From Phyllobacterium lublinensis (GTDB taxonomy: Bacteria > Pseudomonadota > Alphaproteobacteria > Rhizobiales > Rhizobiaceae): a stretch of 64,000 nt of DNA. The stretch covers positions 124,001-188,000 of the forward strand of contig NZ_JAIUDQ010000006.1 of the NCBI RefSeq assembly GCF_020164435.1. The letters run 5' to 3'. Below are positions 7,807 to 16,807 of the stretch, piece after piece (the first letter of the stretch is position 1; each line of letters opens with the position of its first letter). The translations under genes and the position numbers were made by a program. The notes beneath the pieces were generated by a model. That model was not told the DNA's origin. It saw only the letters and a list, made by a program, of their open reading frames with translations, and did not search any database.

Positions 7807-9416
7807 CAAAGGAACGGATCTACCTCTTCGACACGACATTACGCGACGGTCAACAGACGCCGGGCATCGATTTTTCGGTCGAGGACAAGAAGGTCATTGC
7901 CGACATGCTGGACGAGTTCGGGTTTGACTATGTCGAGGGTGGTTACCCCGGCGCAAACCCGACTGACACCGCCTTCTTTGCCGAGAAGCGTACCAAGCGC
8001 GCGAAATTTGCAGCGTTCGGCATGACGAAACGGGCAGGCGTGTCAGCGTCAAATGATCCGGGCCTTGCCGCACTCGTCCGTTCTTCGGCAGACACCGTTT
8101 GTTTCGTCGGCAAGAGCTGGGACTATCACGTCCGCGTTGCTCTCGGTTGCTCAAACGAGGAGAATCTTGAATCCATCGATGCTTCCGTCAGGGTGGCCGT
8201 CGAAGCTGGCAAGGAAGCCATCGTCGATTGCGAGCATTTCTTCGATGGCTTCAAGGCCAACCCCGACTATGCGCTCGCCTGCGCCAAAACCGCTTATGAT
8301 GCCGGCGCGCGATGGGTTGTCCTGTGCGATACGAATGGTGGTTCACAGCCCGCAGAAGTGGCGGAAACTGTCCGCATCGTCACGAAACTGATACCTGGCG
8401 ATCACCTGGGTATCCACGCCCACAACGACACCGAACAGGCGGTCGCGAATTCACTGGCGGCGATCGATGCCGGGGTCCGTCATGTGCAGGGTACCCTGAA
8501 TGGCATCGGGGAACGCTGCGGCAACGCCAACCTGGTTACGATCATCCCGACGCTGATGCTGAAGCCGCTCTGGTCGGATCGCTTTGAGACCAGCATCAGT
8601 CTGGAGAAGTTGCAGGGGCTGTCCCGCCTGTCGCGCAGTTTCGATGAATTGCTCAACAGGGCACCTGATCCCCAGAGCGCGTTCGTTGGCGGGTCTGCTT
8701 TCGCGACGAAGGCCGGTATCCACGCCTCTGCTCTCATCAAGGAACCTGCGACGTACGAACATGTTCCACCGGAAACGGTGGGAAACCGTCGCAAGGTCAT
8801 GGTGTCCGATCAGGGCGGTAAGTCTAATTTCATCAATGAACTGGAACGCCGCGGCATATCCGTCGCAAAGTCCGATCCCCGGCTCGACACGCTGATTGCT
8901 CTGGTCAAGGAGCATGAAGCGGAAGGCTATGCCTATGAGGGAGCGGATGCGAGTTTCGAATTGCTGGCGCGGCGCACGCTCGGGACAGTGCCGGAATTCT
9001 TCAAGGTAGAGTCTTTCCGTTGTATGGTCGAACGGCGTTTCGACGCCAATGGCAACATCAAGACGGTCTCCGAAGCGGTGGTGCGTGTAGAAATCGACGG
9101 TGAAACCCGCATGTCGGTTGCCGAGGGCCATGGTCCCGTCAATGCGCTCGACCTTGCGCTGCGCAAGGACATGGGGCGCTATCAGCATGAAATCGATGAT
9201 CTGGTGCTGGCGGATTTCAAGGTCCGCATCCTCAACGGCGGCACGGAAGCCATCACGCGTGTTCTCATCGAATCAACCGATTCCAGCAATGTGCGCTGGT
9301 GGACGGTGGGCGTTTCGGACAACATTATCGATGCATCGTTCCAGGCACTCATGGATTCAGTCATCTACAAGCTCATGAAAAACCGTGATCTGGCCGGCAA
9401 GATTGCAGCCGAGTGA
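7803..9416 (+). CDS. cimA: (R)-citramalate synthase
   Basis: A 537-residue enzyme of the DRE-TIM metallolyase family that joins pyruvate and acetyl-CoA to citramalate, the threonine-independent first step to isoleucine. The N-terminus has FDTTLRDGQQTPG, the metal site HAHNDTEQAVANS and GTLNGIGERCGNAN; the C-terminal LeuA-type regulatory domain (about residues 390-537) is complete. The TIGR00977-type length and FVGKSWDYHV block favour CimA over isopropylmalate synthase. The start is the GTG at 7803, which overlaps the previous stop (GTGA) and follows a GGGGAG ribosome site; the open frame extends upstream to 7767 without a better start. Likely feedback-inhibited by isoleucine (family knowledge). 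Confidence 0.92.
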   Translation: MTKERIYLFDTTLRDGQQTPGIDFSVEDKKVIADMLDEFGFDYVEGGYPGANPTDTAFFAEKRTKRAKFAAFGMTKRAGVSASNDPGLAALVRSSADTVCFVGKSWDYHVRVALGCSNEENLESIDASVRVAVEAGKEAIVDCEHFFDGFKANPDYALACAKTAYDAGARWVVLCDTNGGSQPAEVAETVRIVTKLIPGDHLGIHAHNDTEQAVANSLAAIDAGVRHVQGTLNGIGERCGNANLVTIIPTLMLKPLWSDRFETSISLEKLQGLSRLSRSFDELLNRAPDPQSAFVGGSAFATKAGIHASALIKEPATYEHVPPETVGNRRKVMVSDQGGKSNFINELERRGISVAKSDPRLDTLIALVKEHEAEGYAYEGADASFELLARRTLGTVPEFFKVESFRCMVERRFDANGNIKTVSEAVVRVEIDGETRMSVAEGHGPVNALDLALRKDMGRYQHEIDDLVLADFKVRILNGGTEAITRVLIESTDSSNVRWWTVGVSDNIIDASFQALMDSVIYKLMKNRDLAGKIAAE

Positions 9417-9530
9417 ACGCTCGCACGTATGCCGTTGGTACAATTGACGCAAAAAACATCAACCGTCTTGATCGATTGATCAGTGGAATTCAATGGACGC
9501 CGCATGCTGCGAAGCATAGGACTTCGCGTC

Positions 9531-10493
9531 ATGACCGAGCAAATCAACCATCCCGGTGCAGCAACCGTATGTCCCGTGACGACCGAATCAACGGTTCGCA
9601 TGTCTGATGGCAAGCGAGGGTTTATCTTCGCGCTGTCGGCCTATTTGCTTTGGGGCGTTCTGCCGTTCTATTTGAAGACGGTTGCGCACATGCCCGCACT
9701 TGAAGTGGTGGCGCACCGCATCGTCTGGTCCGTGCCGATAGCCGGCGCACTGCTTTGGTGGCTTGGCCTCGTCGGCGATCTGAAAGTCGCGCTGACAACG
9801 CCTCGCATGCTTGTCATGGCCATGCTGACGGCCTCACTTATCACCCTGAACTGGGGCACCTATGTCTGGGCCATTGGCAGCGGCCATGCCATCGATACGG
9901 CGCTCGGTTATTACATCAATCCTCTGGTGAATGTTGTCCTTGGCGCCATCTTTTTGTCGGAACGGCTGACGAAGCCGCAGCTTCTTGCCGTAGCGCTTGC
10001 CGCGTGTGCGGTGATCCTGTTGACCGTGTCATCTGGCGGACTGCCTTGGGTTTCACTGGTCCTCGCCTTCAGCTTTGGCTTCTACGGTTTTTTCCGCAAG
10101 ACACTGCCGATTGGACCGACGCAGGGCTTCATGCTGGAGGTTCTGCTTCTCTCGGTACCCTCGATAGGCTACATCATCTGGACGGTGTCACAAGGAACCA
10201 GCCATTTCTTCAACGGCAATACCCATGACATTGCCCTGTTGTTGTTTGCCGGTCCAGCCACGGCAGTGCCACTCATCCTATACGCGTTCGGTGCGAAGCT
10301 GTTGCGCTATACAACAATTGGTCTGATGCAGTATATCGCACCCACGATTGTGTTCCTGAGCGCGATCTTCATTTTCGGCGAGCCATTTTCGCATATCCAG
10401 TTTATCGCGTTCGCGTTGATCTGGTCGGCACTGGTCATCTACACCTGGTCGATGTTGAGAGAAGCCCGCAAGGCCCGCACAGTGCCTGCGTGA
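9531..10493 (+). CDS. rarD: RarD-type EamA-family permease
   Basis: A drug/metabolite-superfamily permease of about 320 residues with ten predicted helices. The block GFIFALSAYLLWGVLPFYLKT and the following HRIVWSVP are characteristic of RarD; a second EamA repeat follows from about residue 165. E. coli RarD is linked by name to chloramphenicol sensitivity, but its substrate is not known. The start is uncertain: ATG 9531 has AGGA about nine bases upstream, while ATG 9483 and ATG 9600 are also possible. It is convergent with the CorA-type gene. Confidence 0.88.
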   Translation: MTEQINHPGAATVCPVTTESTVRMSDGKRGFIFALSAYLLWGVLPFYLKTVAHMPALEVVAHRIVWSVPIAGALLWWLGLVGDLKVALTTPRMLVMAMLTASLITLNWGTYVWAIGSGHAIDTALGYYINPLVNVVLGAIFLSERLTKPQLLAVALAACAVILLTVSSGGLPWVSLVLAFSFGFYGFFRKTLPIGPTQGFMLEVLLLSVPSIGYIIWTVSQGTSHFFNGNTHDIALLLFAGPATAVPLILYAFGAKLLRYTTIGLMQYIAPTIVFLSAIFIFGEPFSHIQFIAFALIWSALVIYTWSMLREARKARTVPA

Positions 10494-10521
10494 AGGCTCA
10501 AACCATCTGGGCCTGAAGGCT

Positions 10522-11532
10522 CTAGCTTCTCGAGCCGCCGATCTTTCGAACGATCAGGAATACCATCGCCGAGATCGCCAGCGCGACAAGGGCAACGATC
10601 CAGAATCCTTGGTCGCTGCTCGCAAGGGGCAGGCCACCCGTATTCATGCCAAACAGCCCGCTGATAACCGTGCTTGGCAAGAGAACGGCCGTCATGACCG
10701 AAAGTACATACAGAAACCGGTTGGACTGATCCGTCAGTTTGGCCATCAGTTCGTCCTGGAGCAGTCTGGCGCGTTGCTGAAGCTGGTCGCCTTCCGCGTG
10801 CAATGTTTCGGCACGCCGTGACAATCCTTCGATCAGATCATCCAGATCTTCGGGAAGGGCGCGCCGGTCCGCATGGTCGATATGCCGGAACAGGCTCGTC
10901 GCAGCGGTCAGGTATCGGTGAAAGACCACGATCTGGCGCCTGACTGGCACGAGCCGTTCGCGCTCTCCCTGCCAGTTTTCGCCGACGATATGATCTTCGA
11001 TGGAATCGAGCGTCTCAGCGAGCTTGGCGATTTCAGCTTTCAACAATTCGAGAAAGCGGCGGAAAATGGCATTGAACAGTGCAATTGGCGCTGCCGGCTT
11101 GATCCTGCCGCGGCCGATGGACTGTCTTACATCATCGACCGATTGGAGAGGATGGCGGCGTCCACTGATGAATACCTTGCCGTTGAAGGCAAACCGCAGA
11201 TAACCCAATTCGCGCGGATCGCCGTAGTGTTCATGTTGCAGATCGGGCAACTCTCCGAACAGCCATCCATCCGCGTAGCTGATCTGGTATTGGTCTCCAG
11301 TGGAAAGAAACGCCTCCCTGACCAATTCCGGCAGATCCGCGTCGGATTGGATTGCGCGGCGCGCCCTGGCATCGGCAAGGGCGTAGCTTTTCCAGATCCA
11401 GGCAGCTTCGCTCGGGAAAGACGCCTTCCGCAGTAATACACCTTCCGGGTCAAAACCGTGGGTTATGACGAAATCATCATCGTGAAGCTTTGGAATGAGG
11501 GAAGTGGGATCGGGGGTTAAGTTGTCCGCCAT
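10522..11532 (-). CDS. CorA-family divalent metal transporter (ZntB-like)
   Basis: A 336-residue CorA-superfamily inner-membrane channel. The large cytoplasmic N-terminal domain is followed by a long helical stretch (about 160-265) and two C-terminal helices. The pore motif GMNTGG ends the first helix (SGLFGMNTGGLP), with the second helix (FWIVALVALAISAMVFLIV) closing the protein. GMNxGG-type motifs with this N-terminus are closer to ZntB than to the classic CorA GMN, so zinc or other divalent ions may be carried; that is inference. The gene is followed on the same strand by nothing close and preceded by the LOG gene 18 bases away. Confidence 0.88.
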   Translation of the reverse strand: MADNLTPDPTSLIPKLHDDDFVITHGFDPEGVLLRKASFPSEAAWIWKSYALADARARRAIQSDADLPELVREAFLSTGDQYQISYADGWLFGELPDLQHEHYGDPRELGYLRFAFNGKVFISGRRHPLQSVDDVRQSIGRGRIKPAAPIALFNAIFRRFLELLKAEIAKLAETLDSIEDHIVGENWQGERERLVPVRRQIVVFHRYLTAATSLFRHIDHADRRALPEDLDDLIEGLSRRAETLHAEGDQLQQRARLLQDELMAKLTDQSNRFLYVLSVMTAVLLPSTVISGLFGMNTGGLPLASSDQGFWIVALVALAISAMVFLIVRKIGGSRS

Positions 11533-11550
11533 TAGATCCCTTCTTGAGTC

Positions 11551-12156
11551 CTACATTCGCTCGATGATGGCTTCGTTTCCTTCCCGGTCGCCCCTTGAGG
11601 CGGCGTTCAATACGGCAGGCACGATATCTTCGGGCGCTTCTACCACAAGCGGATTGACCAAATGTGACGTATGAACGAAGCCCTCTGCCTTCATGTGGTC
11701 TATGAGCGCGAGCATGGGGTTCCAGAAGCCATTGATATTGGCGAACACCATGGGTTTCCGGTGACGGCCGAGCTGCGCCCAGGTCATGATCTCGACGATC
11801 TCTTCGACCGTTCCAATACCACCGGGCAGGGTTACGAAAGCGTCAGACCGCTCGAACATCTTGTGCTTGCGCTCGTGCATGTCTTCGGTAACAATCAGTT
11901 CCGAGAGCTGGCCAAGCGCGTGTTCGGTGGCTTCCTTGTTCATCAGGAATTTCGGGATGATCCCGGTGACCTTGCCGCCAGCAGACATGACACCGTCTGC
12001 TACCGCGCCCATGATGCCTTTGGTGCCGCCGCCGTAGACAAGCTCAAGCCCGTGCTCAGCGATCGACTTGCCGAGCAGCTTGCCGCTTTGTTTGTAAATC
12101 GGATCGCGGCCGGTCGAGGAGCCGCAATAGACACAAATGGATCGAATCTTGCTCAT
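11551..12156 (-). CDS. LOG family protein (TIGR00730)
   Basis: A 201-residue Rossmann-like lysine decarboxylase-fold protein of the LOG family, whose members remove ribose 5-phosphate from nucleoside monophosphates (cytokinin-activating phosphoribohydrolase in plants and some bacteria). SICVYCGSSTGRDP opens the fold, and the signature PGGIGTVEEIVEIMTWAQLG with VYGGGTKGIMG is intact. Start taken at ATG 12156 because the protein family begins MSKIRSICVYCGSS; the frame is open 12 codons further upstream. It precedes the CorA-type gene by 18 bases on the same strand. Confidence 0.92.
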   Translation of the reverse strand: MSKIRSICVYCGSSTGRDPIYKQSGKLLGKSIAEHGLELVYGGGTKGIMGAVADGVMSAGGKVTGIIPKFLMNKEATEHALGQLSELIVTEDMHERKHKMFERSDAFVTLPGGIGTVEEIVEIMTWAQLGRHRKPMVFANINGFWNPMLALIDHMKAEGFVHTSHLVNPLVVEAPEDIVPAVLNAASRGDREGNEAIIERM

Positions 12157-12330
12157 TCGACGAGTGGTGCCTTGTGCATGGCAAAACGTCAAGCCCGATA
12201 CAAAGGCGATAAAATGCCGATGTACGGTTTCTGGTGAGTAACTCTAAAGAATAGGGCTGAATTTAAAGGGTTTTCTTGTAGCTTGGTACAAAAGGCGCTA
12301 GAGCAAAAAGAACAATAGGATCGGGGAATA

Positions 12331-13593
12331 ATGATCAACAATAAATTTGCATTCTTGGGGTTTGGTTCAGTCGTGGCGGTGGGGGTTGCGGCTGCTTACA
12401 TGGGATACCTGCCAGGCAAGCCGGCGTTGGACAAACCGGTTGCTCCGGTCAGCGGCACGGCACAGACGGAATCCGCTCCGCAGCCAAAGGCACCTGACGC
12501 ACGGCCGTCGCCCGCGCCAGACACGAACGCGCCTGCTCCCCAGGCTGCCCAACCTACCGCGCCGGCCGCTGCGCCCCAAGGCGAGGTGGCCGAGGTCAAG
12601 CCGGTTGCACCGACCTTTGATATCTTGCGAGTCGAGCCATCGGGGTCGATTGTCATCGCCGGCAAGGCCGGCAAGAACGCCACCGTCGATCTTCTTGCCC
12701 GCTCCAACGTAATTGGCACAACGAAATCGTCAGAGAGTGGCGACTTCGTCATCGTGTTGGATGACCCATTGAAGCCCGGGGACTATCAACTTGTCCTGCG
12801 CTCGACACTTCCGGACGGAACAGCGCTGACATCGCTTGAGACGGCAATTGTCTCAATTCCGGAGTCAAAGACCGGGCAGGTATTGGCGCTCGTGGAGCAG
12901 TCGGGCCAGCCAAGCCGGATGATCACCAAACCTCAGGCCGTCGAGACTCCGCCAGCTGAAACGGTGACGGCGGCCGCTCCCAAGGGTGACAAGCCAGCGG
13001 CTGCAGTCGAGGAAAAGGCACTGATAGCCGTTGAGGCAGTCGAGATCGAGGGCAACAAGTTGTTCATTGCCGGGACGGCGGAGGCCGGTTCCACCGTCAA
13101 GGTCTATGCCAATGACGATCTGGTTGGCGTCACGAAGACATCGCCAAACGGCCGCTTCCTGATACAGACAACCCGCGAGCTGGCCGTCGGAGACTACATC
13201 GTGCGTGCTGACATGATCGGCAAGGATGGCACGACCGTCGCCGCCCGGGCGGCGGTTCCTTTCAAGCGTGAGGCCGGCGATCGCGTTTCGGCGGTGGCGT
13301 CTGTCGCTCCGGCGCCCGCCGTCGATGGCTCGCAGACTCCGACAGGTGCTGTTCCGCAGCCGGACGCGCAAGTCGCCCAGGCCGGGGATGTCGAAGCGCC
13401 TTTGAAGAATGTCGAGGGATCGGTGATCATCCGTCGGGGTGATAATCTCTGGCGAATCTCACGCCGTACCTATGGCGAGGGCATGCGCTACACGACGATC
13501 TATCTGGCCAACAAGGAACAGATCCGCAATCCGGACATGATTTTCCCCGGTCAGGTATTTGCATTGCCTGAGCAGGACAAACCGGTCCAGTAA
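12331..13593 (+). CDS. LysM-domain envelope protein with two Ig-like modules
   Basis: A 420-residue protein with an N-terminal membrane anchor (about residues 8-28), a Pro/Ala-rich linker (about 30-90), two related beta-rich modules and a C-terminal LysM domain (about 366-415: IIRRGDNLWRISRRTYG). The modules, near 95-165 and 230-295, share the plan xEGxxLxIAGxAxxGxTVxVYxxxxxVGxTKxSxxGxFxI, so they arose by duplication. LysM binds peptidoglycan, so the protein probably bridges inner membrane and cell wall. Related proteins are common in Rhizobiales; function is unknown. A good ribosome site (ATCGGGG) precedes the ATG. Confidence 0.88.
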   Translation: MINNKFAFLGFGSVVAVGVAAAYMGYLPGKPALDKPVAPVSGTAQTESAPQPKAPDARPSPAPDTNAPAPQAAQPTAPAAAPQGEVAEVKPVAPTFDILRVEPSGSIVIAGKAGKNATVDLLARSNVIGTTKSSESGDFVIVLDDPLKPGDYQLVLRSTLPDGTALTSLETAIVSIPESKTGQVLALVEQSGQPSRMITKPQAVETPPAETVTAAAPKGDKPAAAVEEKALIAVEAVEIEGNKLFIAGTAEAGSTVKVYANDDLVGVTKTSPNGRFLIQTTRELAVGDYIVRADMIGKDGTTVAARAAVPFKREAGDRVSAVASVAPAPAVDGSQTPTGAVPQPDAQVAQAGDVEAPLKNVEGSVIIRRGDNLWRISRRTYGEGMRYTTIYLANKEQIRNPDMIFPGQVFALPEQDKPVQ

Positions 13594-13667
13594 TAGAAAC
13601 ACAGATCGAAGGCGGCGCTTCGGCTCAAGGGCAGCCGACCGTTTCTGCTTGCATTGGCAACTTGTAT

Positions 13668-13686
13668 CGTTTATCGGCGATGAACG
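13668..13686. promoter_or_regulatory. Near-palindrome abutting the arsR start codon
   Basis: CGTTTATC-GGC-GATGAACG pairs in seven of eight positions and ends one base before the arsR-type ATG at 13687. ArsR/SmtB repressors bind such interrupted palindromes, so this may be an autoregulatory operator for the arsR-Atm1 operon. Confidence 0.45.
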
Positions 13687-14058
13687 ATGAACTGCAGCAA
13701 TCGATTTGAAGGTCCTGAGGCCGACACTGACACAGCGCGGGTGCTTGCCGCGCTGGCCCATCCGACCCGGCTACGCATTGTTCGCCAGCTTGCCTGCCTG
13801 GATGCGTCCTGCTGCAAGGATATCGTCGCACAGCTCGACCTCGCACAATCGACCGTATCACAACACCTCAAGATTCTGGTGGATGCCGGTCTGGTACGTT
13901 ATCGGCCAGCAGGCCAGAGCTCCCGTTACAGCATTCAACCGGAGGCATTCGCCCAAGTCGCCTCTTTGGTAAGCGACATGGCCAACCTTTGCTGTCCGCC
14001 AGACACAATGATCGGGCAAGTGGCGCCGCCCCAGCCTGAAATTGTATACAAGGATTGA
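13687..14058 (+). CDS. ArsR/SmtB family transcriptional regulator
   Basis: A 123-residue winged-helix repressor. The ArsR core is clear: LAALAHPTRLRIVRQL, then the recognition helix AQSTVSQHLKILVDAGLV and the wing RPAGQSSRYSI. The metal-sensing position, where ArsR has ELCVCDL, reads SCCKDI (Cys about 38-39), and a second Cys-Cys lies at NLCCPP near residue 100; an N-terminal Cys3 is also present. These suggest thiophilic metal or metalloid sensing, or redox sensing. It is followed after two bases by an Atm1-type exporter, the likely regulated partner. The start codon follows a candidate operator directly and lacks a strong ribosome site. Confidence 0.9.
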   Translation: MNCSNRFEGPEADTDTARVLAALAHPTRLRIVRQLACLDASCCKDIVAQLDLAQSTVSQHLKILVDAGLVRYRPAGQSSRYSIQPEAFAQVASLVSDMANLCCPPDTMIGQVAPPQPEIVYKD

Positions 14059-14060
14059 TC

Positions 14061-15947
14061 GTGGCCAACAAAACCGTGTCCGCCGAATCTGGAAAGACAC
14101 TCCAGACAATTCGCAACCTTTGGCCGTATATGTGGCCCGACGAACGACCGGACCTGAAAATGCGTGTCGTGTGGGCGACCGCGTATCTGCTGGTCTCCAA
14201 GGTCGTGCTGATGCTGGTTCCCTATTTCTTCAAATGGGCAACGGATGCGCTGAACGGCAAGCTCGAAACTTCAGAACTCGTGCCTGTTCTGCTGATCGGG
14301 CCGCTGATGCTCGTGGCTGCATACAATGTCGCCCGCATTGTTCAGGCGGGTCTCAATCAATTGCGCGATGCGCTCTTTGCCAGTGTCGGCCAATATGCCG
14401 TGCGGAAACTGGCCTACAGGACATTCGTGCACATGCATGACCTGTCGCTGCGCTTCCATGTCGAGCGCCGCACCGGCGGGCTCTCCCGTATTATCGAACG
14501 TGGCACCAAGGGCATCGAAACGATTGTGCGGTTCACAATTCTGAACACGGCGCCGACGATCATCGAATTCCTGCTGACTGCCATCATATTTGCGGTCACC
14601 TACGGCCTGTCTTACCTCGCCGTGGTGGTTGCGACGGTGTGGCTCTATACCTGGTTCACCGTACGGGCCAGCGATTGGCGCATCGGAATTCGTAAAGACA
14701 TGAATGCCTCCGATACCGATGCCAATTCCAAGGCCATCGATTCCCTACTGAACTTTGAGACTGTCAAATATTTCGGCAATGAGGCGATGGAAGCCAAGCG
14801 CTTCGACACGGCCATGGCGCGTTACGAAATTTCGGCAACCCGTATCTGGACGTCGCTCGGTTGGCTGAACTTCGGTCAGGCAGTGATCTTCGGCATCGGT
14901 ATGGCCGTCATGATGATCATGTCGGGCAGGGAGGTGCTGGCGGGAACCCAGACGATCGGTGACTTTGTCTTCATCAACGCCATGCTGATGCAGCTTTCAA
15001 TACCGCTCAACTTCATCGGCTTCATCTATCGTGAAGTGCGTCAGGGCTTGACAGACATCGAGCAGATGTTCGACCTGCTCGACGTCGAACAGGAAGTGAT
15101 GGACAAGCCGGACGCAAAGCCTCTGGAGATCGATCGCGGCTCCGTTCGTTTCGACAATGTATACTTCGCCTATGACCCCAAGCGTCCGATATTGAAAGGG
15201 GTCAGTTTCAATGTGCCTGCCGGCAAGACCGTGGCCATTGTCGGCCCTTCAGGCGCGGGCAAGTCTACACTGTCACGACTGCTGTTTCGCTTTTATGACA
15301 TTCAGCAGGGATCCATCAGTATTGACGGTCACGATATTCGCGATGTGACGCAGGAAAGCCTGCGCTCGGCGATTGGTATCGTGCCGCAGGATACGGTCCT
15401 CTTCAACGATACCATTGCCTACAACGTCAGCTACGGTCGCATCAGTGCGACCGACGAGGAAGTGCGCAGTGCCGCGGAACTGGCACAGATCGGGCCATTC
15501 ATCGAGAGCCTGCCCGAAGGCTATGATGCCATGGTTGGCGAGCGTGGCCTGAAACTTTCAGGCGGCGAAAAACAGCGGGTGGCAATTGCCAGGACCATTC
15601 TGAAGGCCCCGCCAATTCTGGTTCTGGATGAAGCGACATCGGCGCTCGATAGCGCGACAGAGCATGAAATCCAGTCCTCTCTCGATCTGGTCAGTCGCAA
15701 CCGTACAACGTTGGTGATTGCACACCGGCTTTCGACGATCATCGGGGCGGACGAGATCATCGTGCTGAAGGACGGCGTGATCGCCGAGCGTGGCACGCAT
15801 CTGAAGCTGCTGGCCATGCATGGACTATATGCTTCCATGTGGAATCGCCAGCGCGAGGCTACGGAGGCCGAAGAGCGGCTGCGTCGGGTACAGGAGGAAG
15901 ACGACCTTGGGGTCGTCGTTCGCGGCAAGCCTGCGTTGCCCGCGTAA
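14061..15947 (+). CDS. Atm1-type ABC exporter (fused permease and ATPase)
   Basis: A 628-residue half-transporter: six membrane helices (about 20-330) and a C-terminal nucleotide-binding domain with Walker [10 protein letters not shown], signature LSGGEKQR and Walker B ILVLDEATSALD. The N-terminus (NLWPYMWPDERPDLKMR) and MNASDTDANSKAIDSLLNFETVKYF regions, cut here, match the Atm1 group, which moves glutathione-linked compounds and in alphaproteobacteria can protect against heavy metals. GTG 14061 is chosen because AAGGA lies six bases upstream; the TTG at 14055 is too close. It is coupled to the ArsR-type gene, arguing for metal-responsive expression. Confidence 0.93.
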   Translation: MANKTVSAESGKTLQTIRNLWPYMWPDERPDLKMRVVWATAYLLVSKVVLMLVPYFFKWATDALNGKLETSELVPVLLIGPLMLVAAYNVARIVQAGLNQLRDALFASVGQYAVRKLAYRTFVHMHDLSLRFHVERRTGGLSRIIERGTKGIETIVRFTILNTAPTIIEFLLTAIIFAVTYGLSYLAVVVATVWLYTWFTVRASDWRIGIRKDMNASDTDANSKAIDSLLNFETVKYFGNEAMEAKRFDTAMARYEISATRIWTSLGWLNFGQAVIFGIGMAVMMIMSGREVLAGTQTIGDFVFINAMLMQLSIPLNFIGFIYREVRQGLTDIEQMFDLLDVEQEVMDKPDAKPLEIDRGSVRFDNVYFAYDPKRPILKGVSFNVPAGKTVAIVGPSGAGKSTLSRLLFRFYDIQQGSISIDGHDIRDVTQESLRSAIGIVPQDTVLFNDTIAYNVSYGRISATDEEVRSAAELAQIGPFIESLPEGYDAMVGERGLKLSGGEKQRVAIARTILKAPPILVLDEATSALDSATEHEIQSSLDLVSRNRTTLVIAHRLSTIIGADEIIVLKDGVIAERGTHLKLLAMHGLYASMWNRQREATEAEERLRRVQEEDDLGVVVRGKPALPA

Positions 15948-16098
15948 TCCGAAAAAGCTGAAGATCAAATGGATCGGTTAGTGCGAAGGGTTTGCCCAAT
16001 TCATTGATCTCCGATAAGTAACGCTCCTAATCCTTTGGAGTAGTTGCCGTTCACGGGATGTCCCCTGCTGAGATTCCGGCACAATCAGGAATAAACGA

Positions 16099-16797
16099 AT
16101 GAGCCTTGTCGATTCCATCCGTAACACGCTGGTGCCCATTCATCGGGAAGGCTATCCATTCATCGCTGCTTTTGCGGGCGCGACAATCATCATCGGGTAT
16201 TTCTGGGAGCCACTGTTCTGGATTGGGCTCATCCTGACAGCCTGGTGCATCTATTTCTACCGGGATCCGCAGCGGGTGACGCCGACGGATGACAAGCTGG
16301 TCATCAGCCCGGCCGACGGTATCGTCTCGGCAGTCGGTCCCGCTGTGCCGCCACGCGAACTTGGTCTTGGCGAGAAGGAAATGACTCGCATCTCGGTGTT
16401 CATGAATGTCTTTTCATGCCACATCAACCGGGCGCCGGTGCGTGGACGCATTTCGACCATCGTCCACAAGCCAGGCAAGTTCCTCAATGCGGAACTCGAC
16501 AAGGCCAGCGCGGAAAATGAACGTAACAGCCTGTTGATCGATAGTCCCAATGGCGAAGTGGCGGTGGTGCAGATTGCCGGGCTTGTGGCGCGCCGTATCG
16601 TATGCTGGGCGGACGAACACAATGCAATCGCGATCGGCGAACGCTTCGGGCTGATCCGTTTTGGCTCGCGCGTAGATGTCTACTTGCCGGAAGGGTTTAC
16701 CCCGCGCGTCGCGATCGGCCAGATTGCCGTCGGCGGCGAATCCGTGATCGCGGAATTCGGGGGCGCCGCAAGCGCTCCTCTCGTCCGCATCAGCTGA
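16099..16797 (+). CDS. psd: Phosphatidylserine decarboxylase proenzyme
   Basis: A 232-residue proenzyme of the short, alphaproteobacterial type that makes phosphatidylethanolamine at the inner membrane. A hydrophobic N-terminal pair of helices (about 20-55) is followed by [23 protein letters not shown] and the self-cleavage site RFGSRVDV, where the Ser becomes the pyruvoyl cofactor. It is followed after ten bases by pssA, which makes its substrate, so the pair forms the complete phosphatidylserine to phosphatidylethanolamine route. Confidence 0.95.
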   Translation: MSLVDSIRNTLVPIHREGYPFIAAFAGATIIIGYFWEPLFWIGLILTAWCIYFYRDPQRVTPTDDKLVISPADGIVSAVGPAVPPRELGLGEKEMTRISVFMNVFSCHINRAPVRGRISTIVHKPGKFLNAELDKASAENERNSLLIDSPNGEVAVVQIAGLVARRIVCWADEHNAIAIGERFGLIRFGSRVDVYLPEGFTPRVAIGQIAVGGESVIAEFGGAASAPLVRIS

Positions 16798-16807
16798 GGC
16801 AGTCAAA

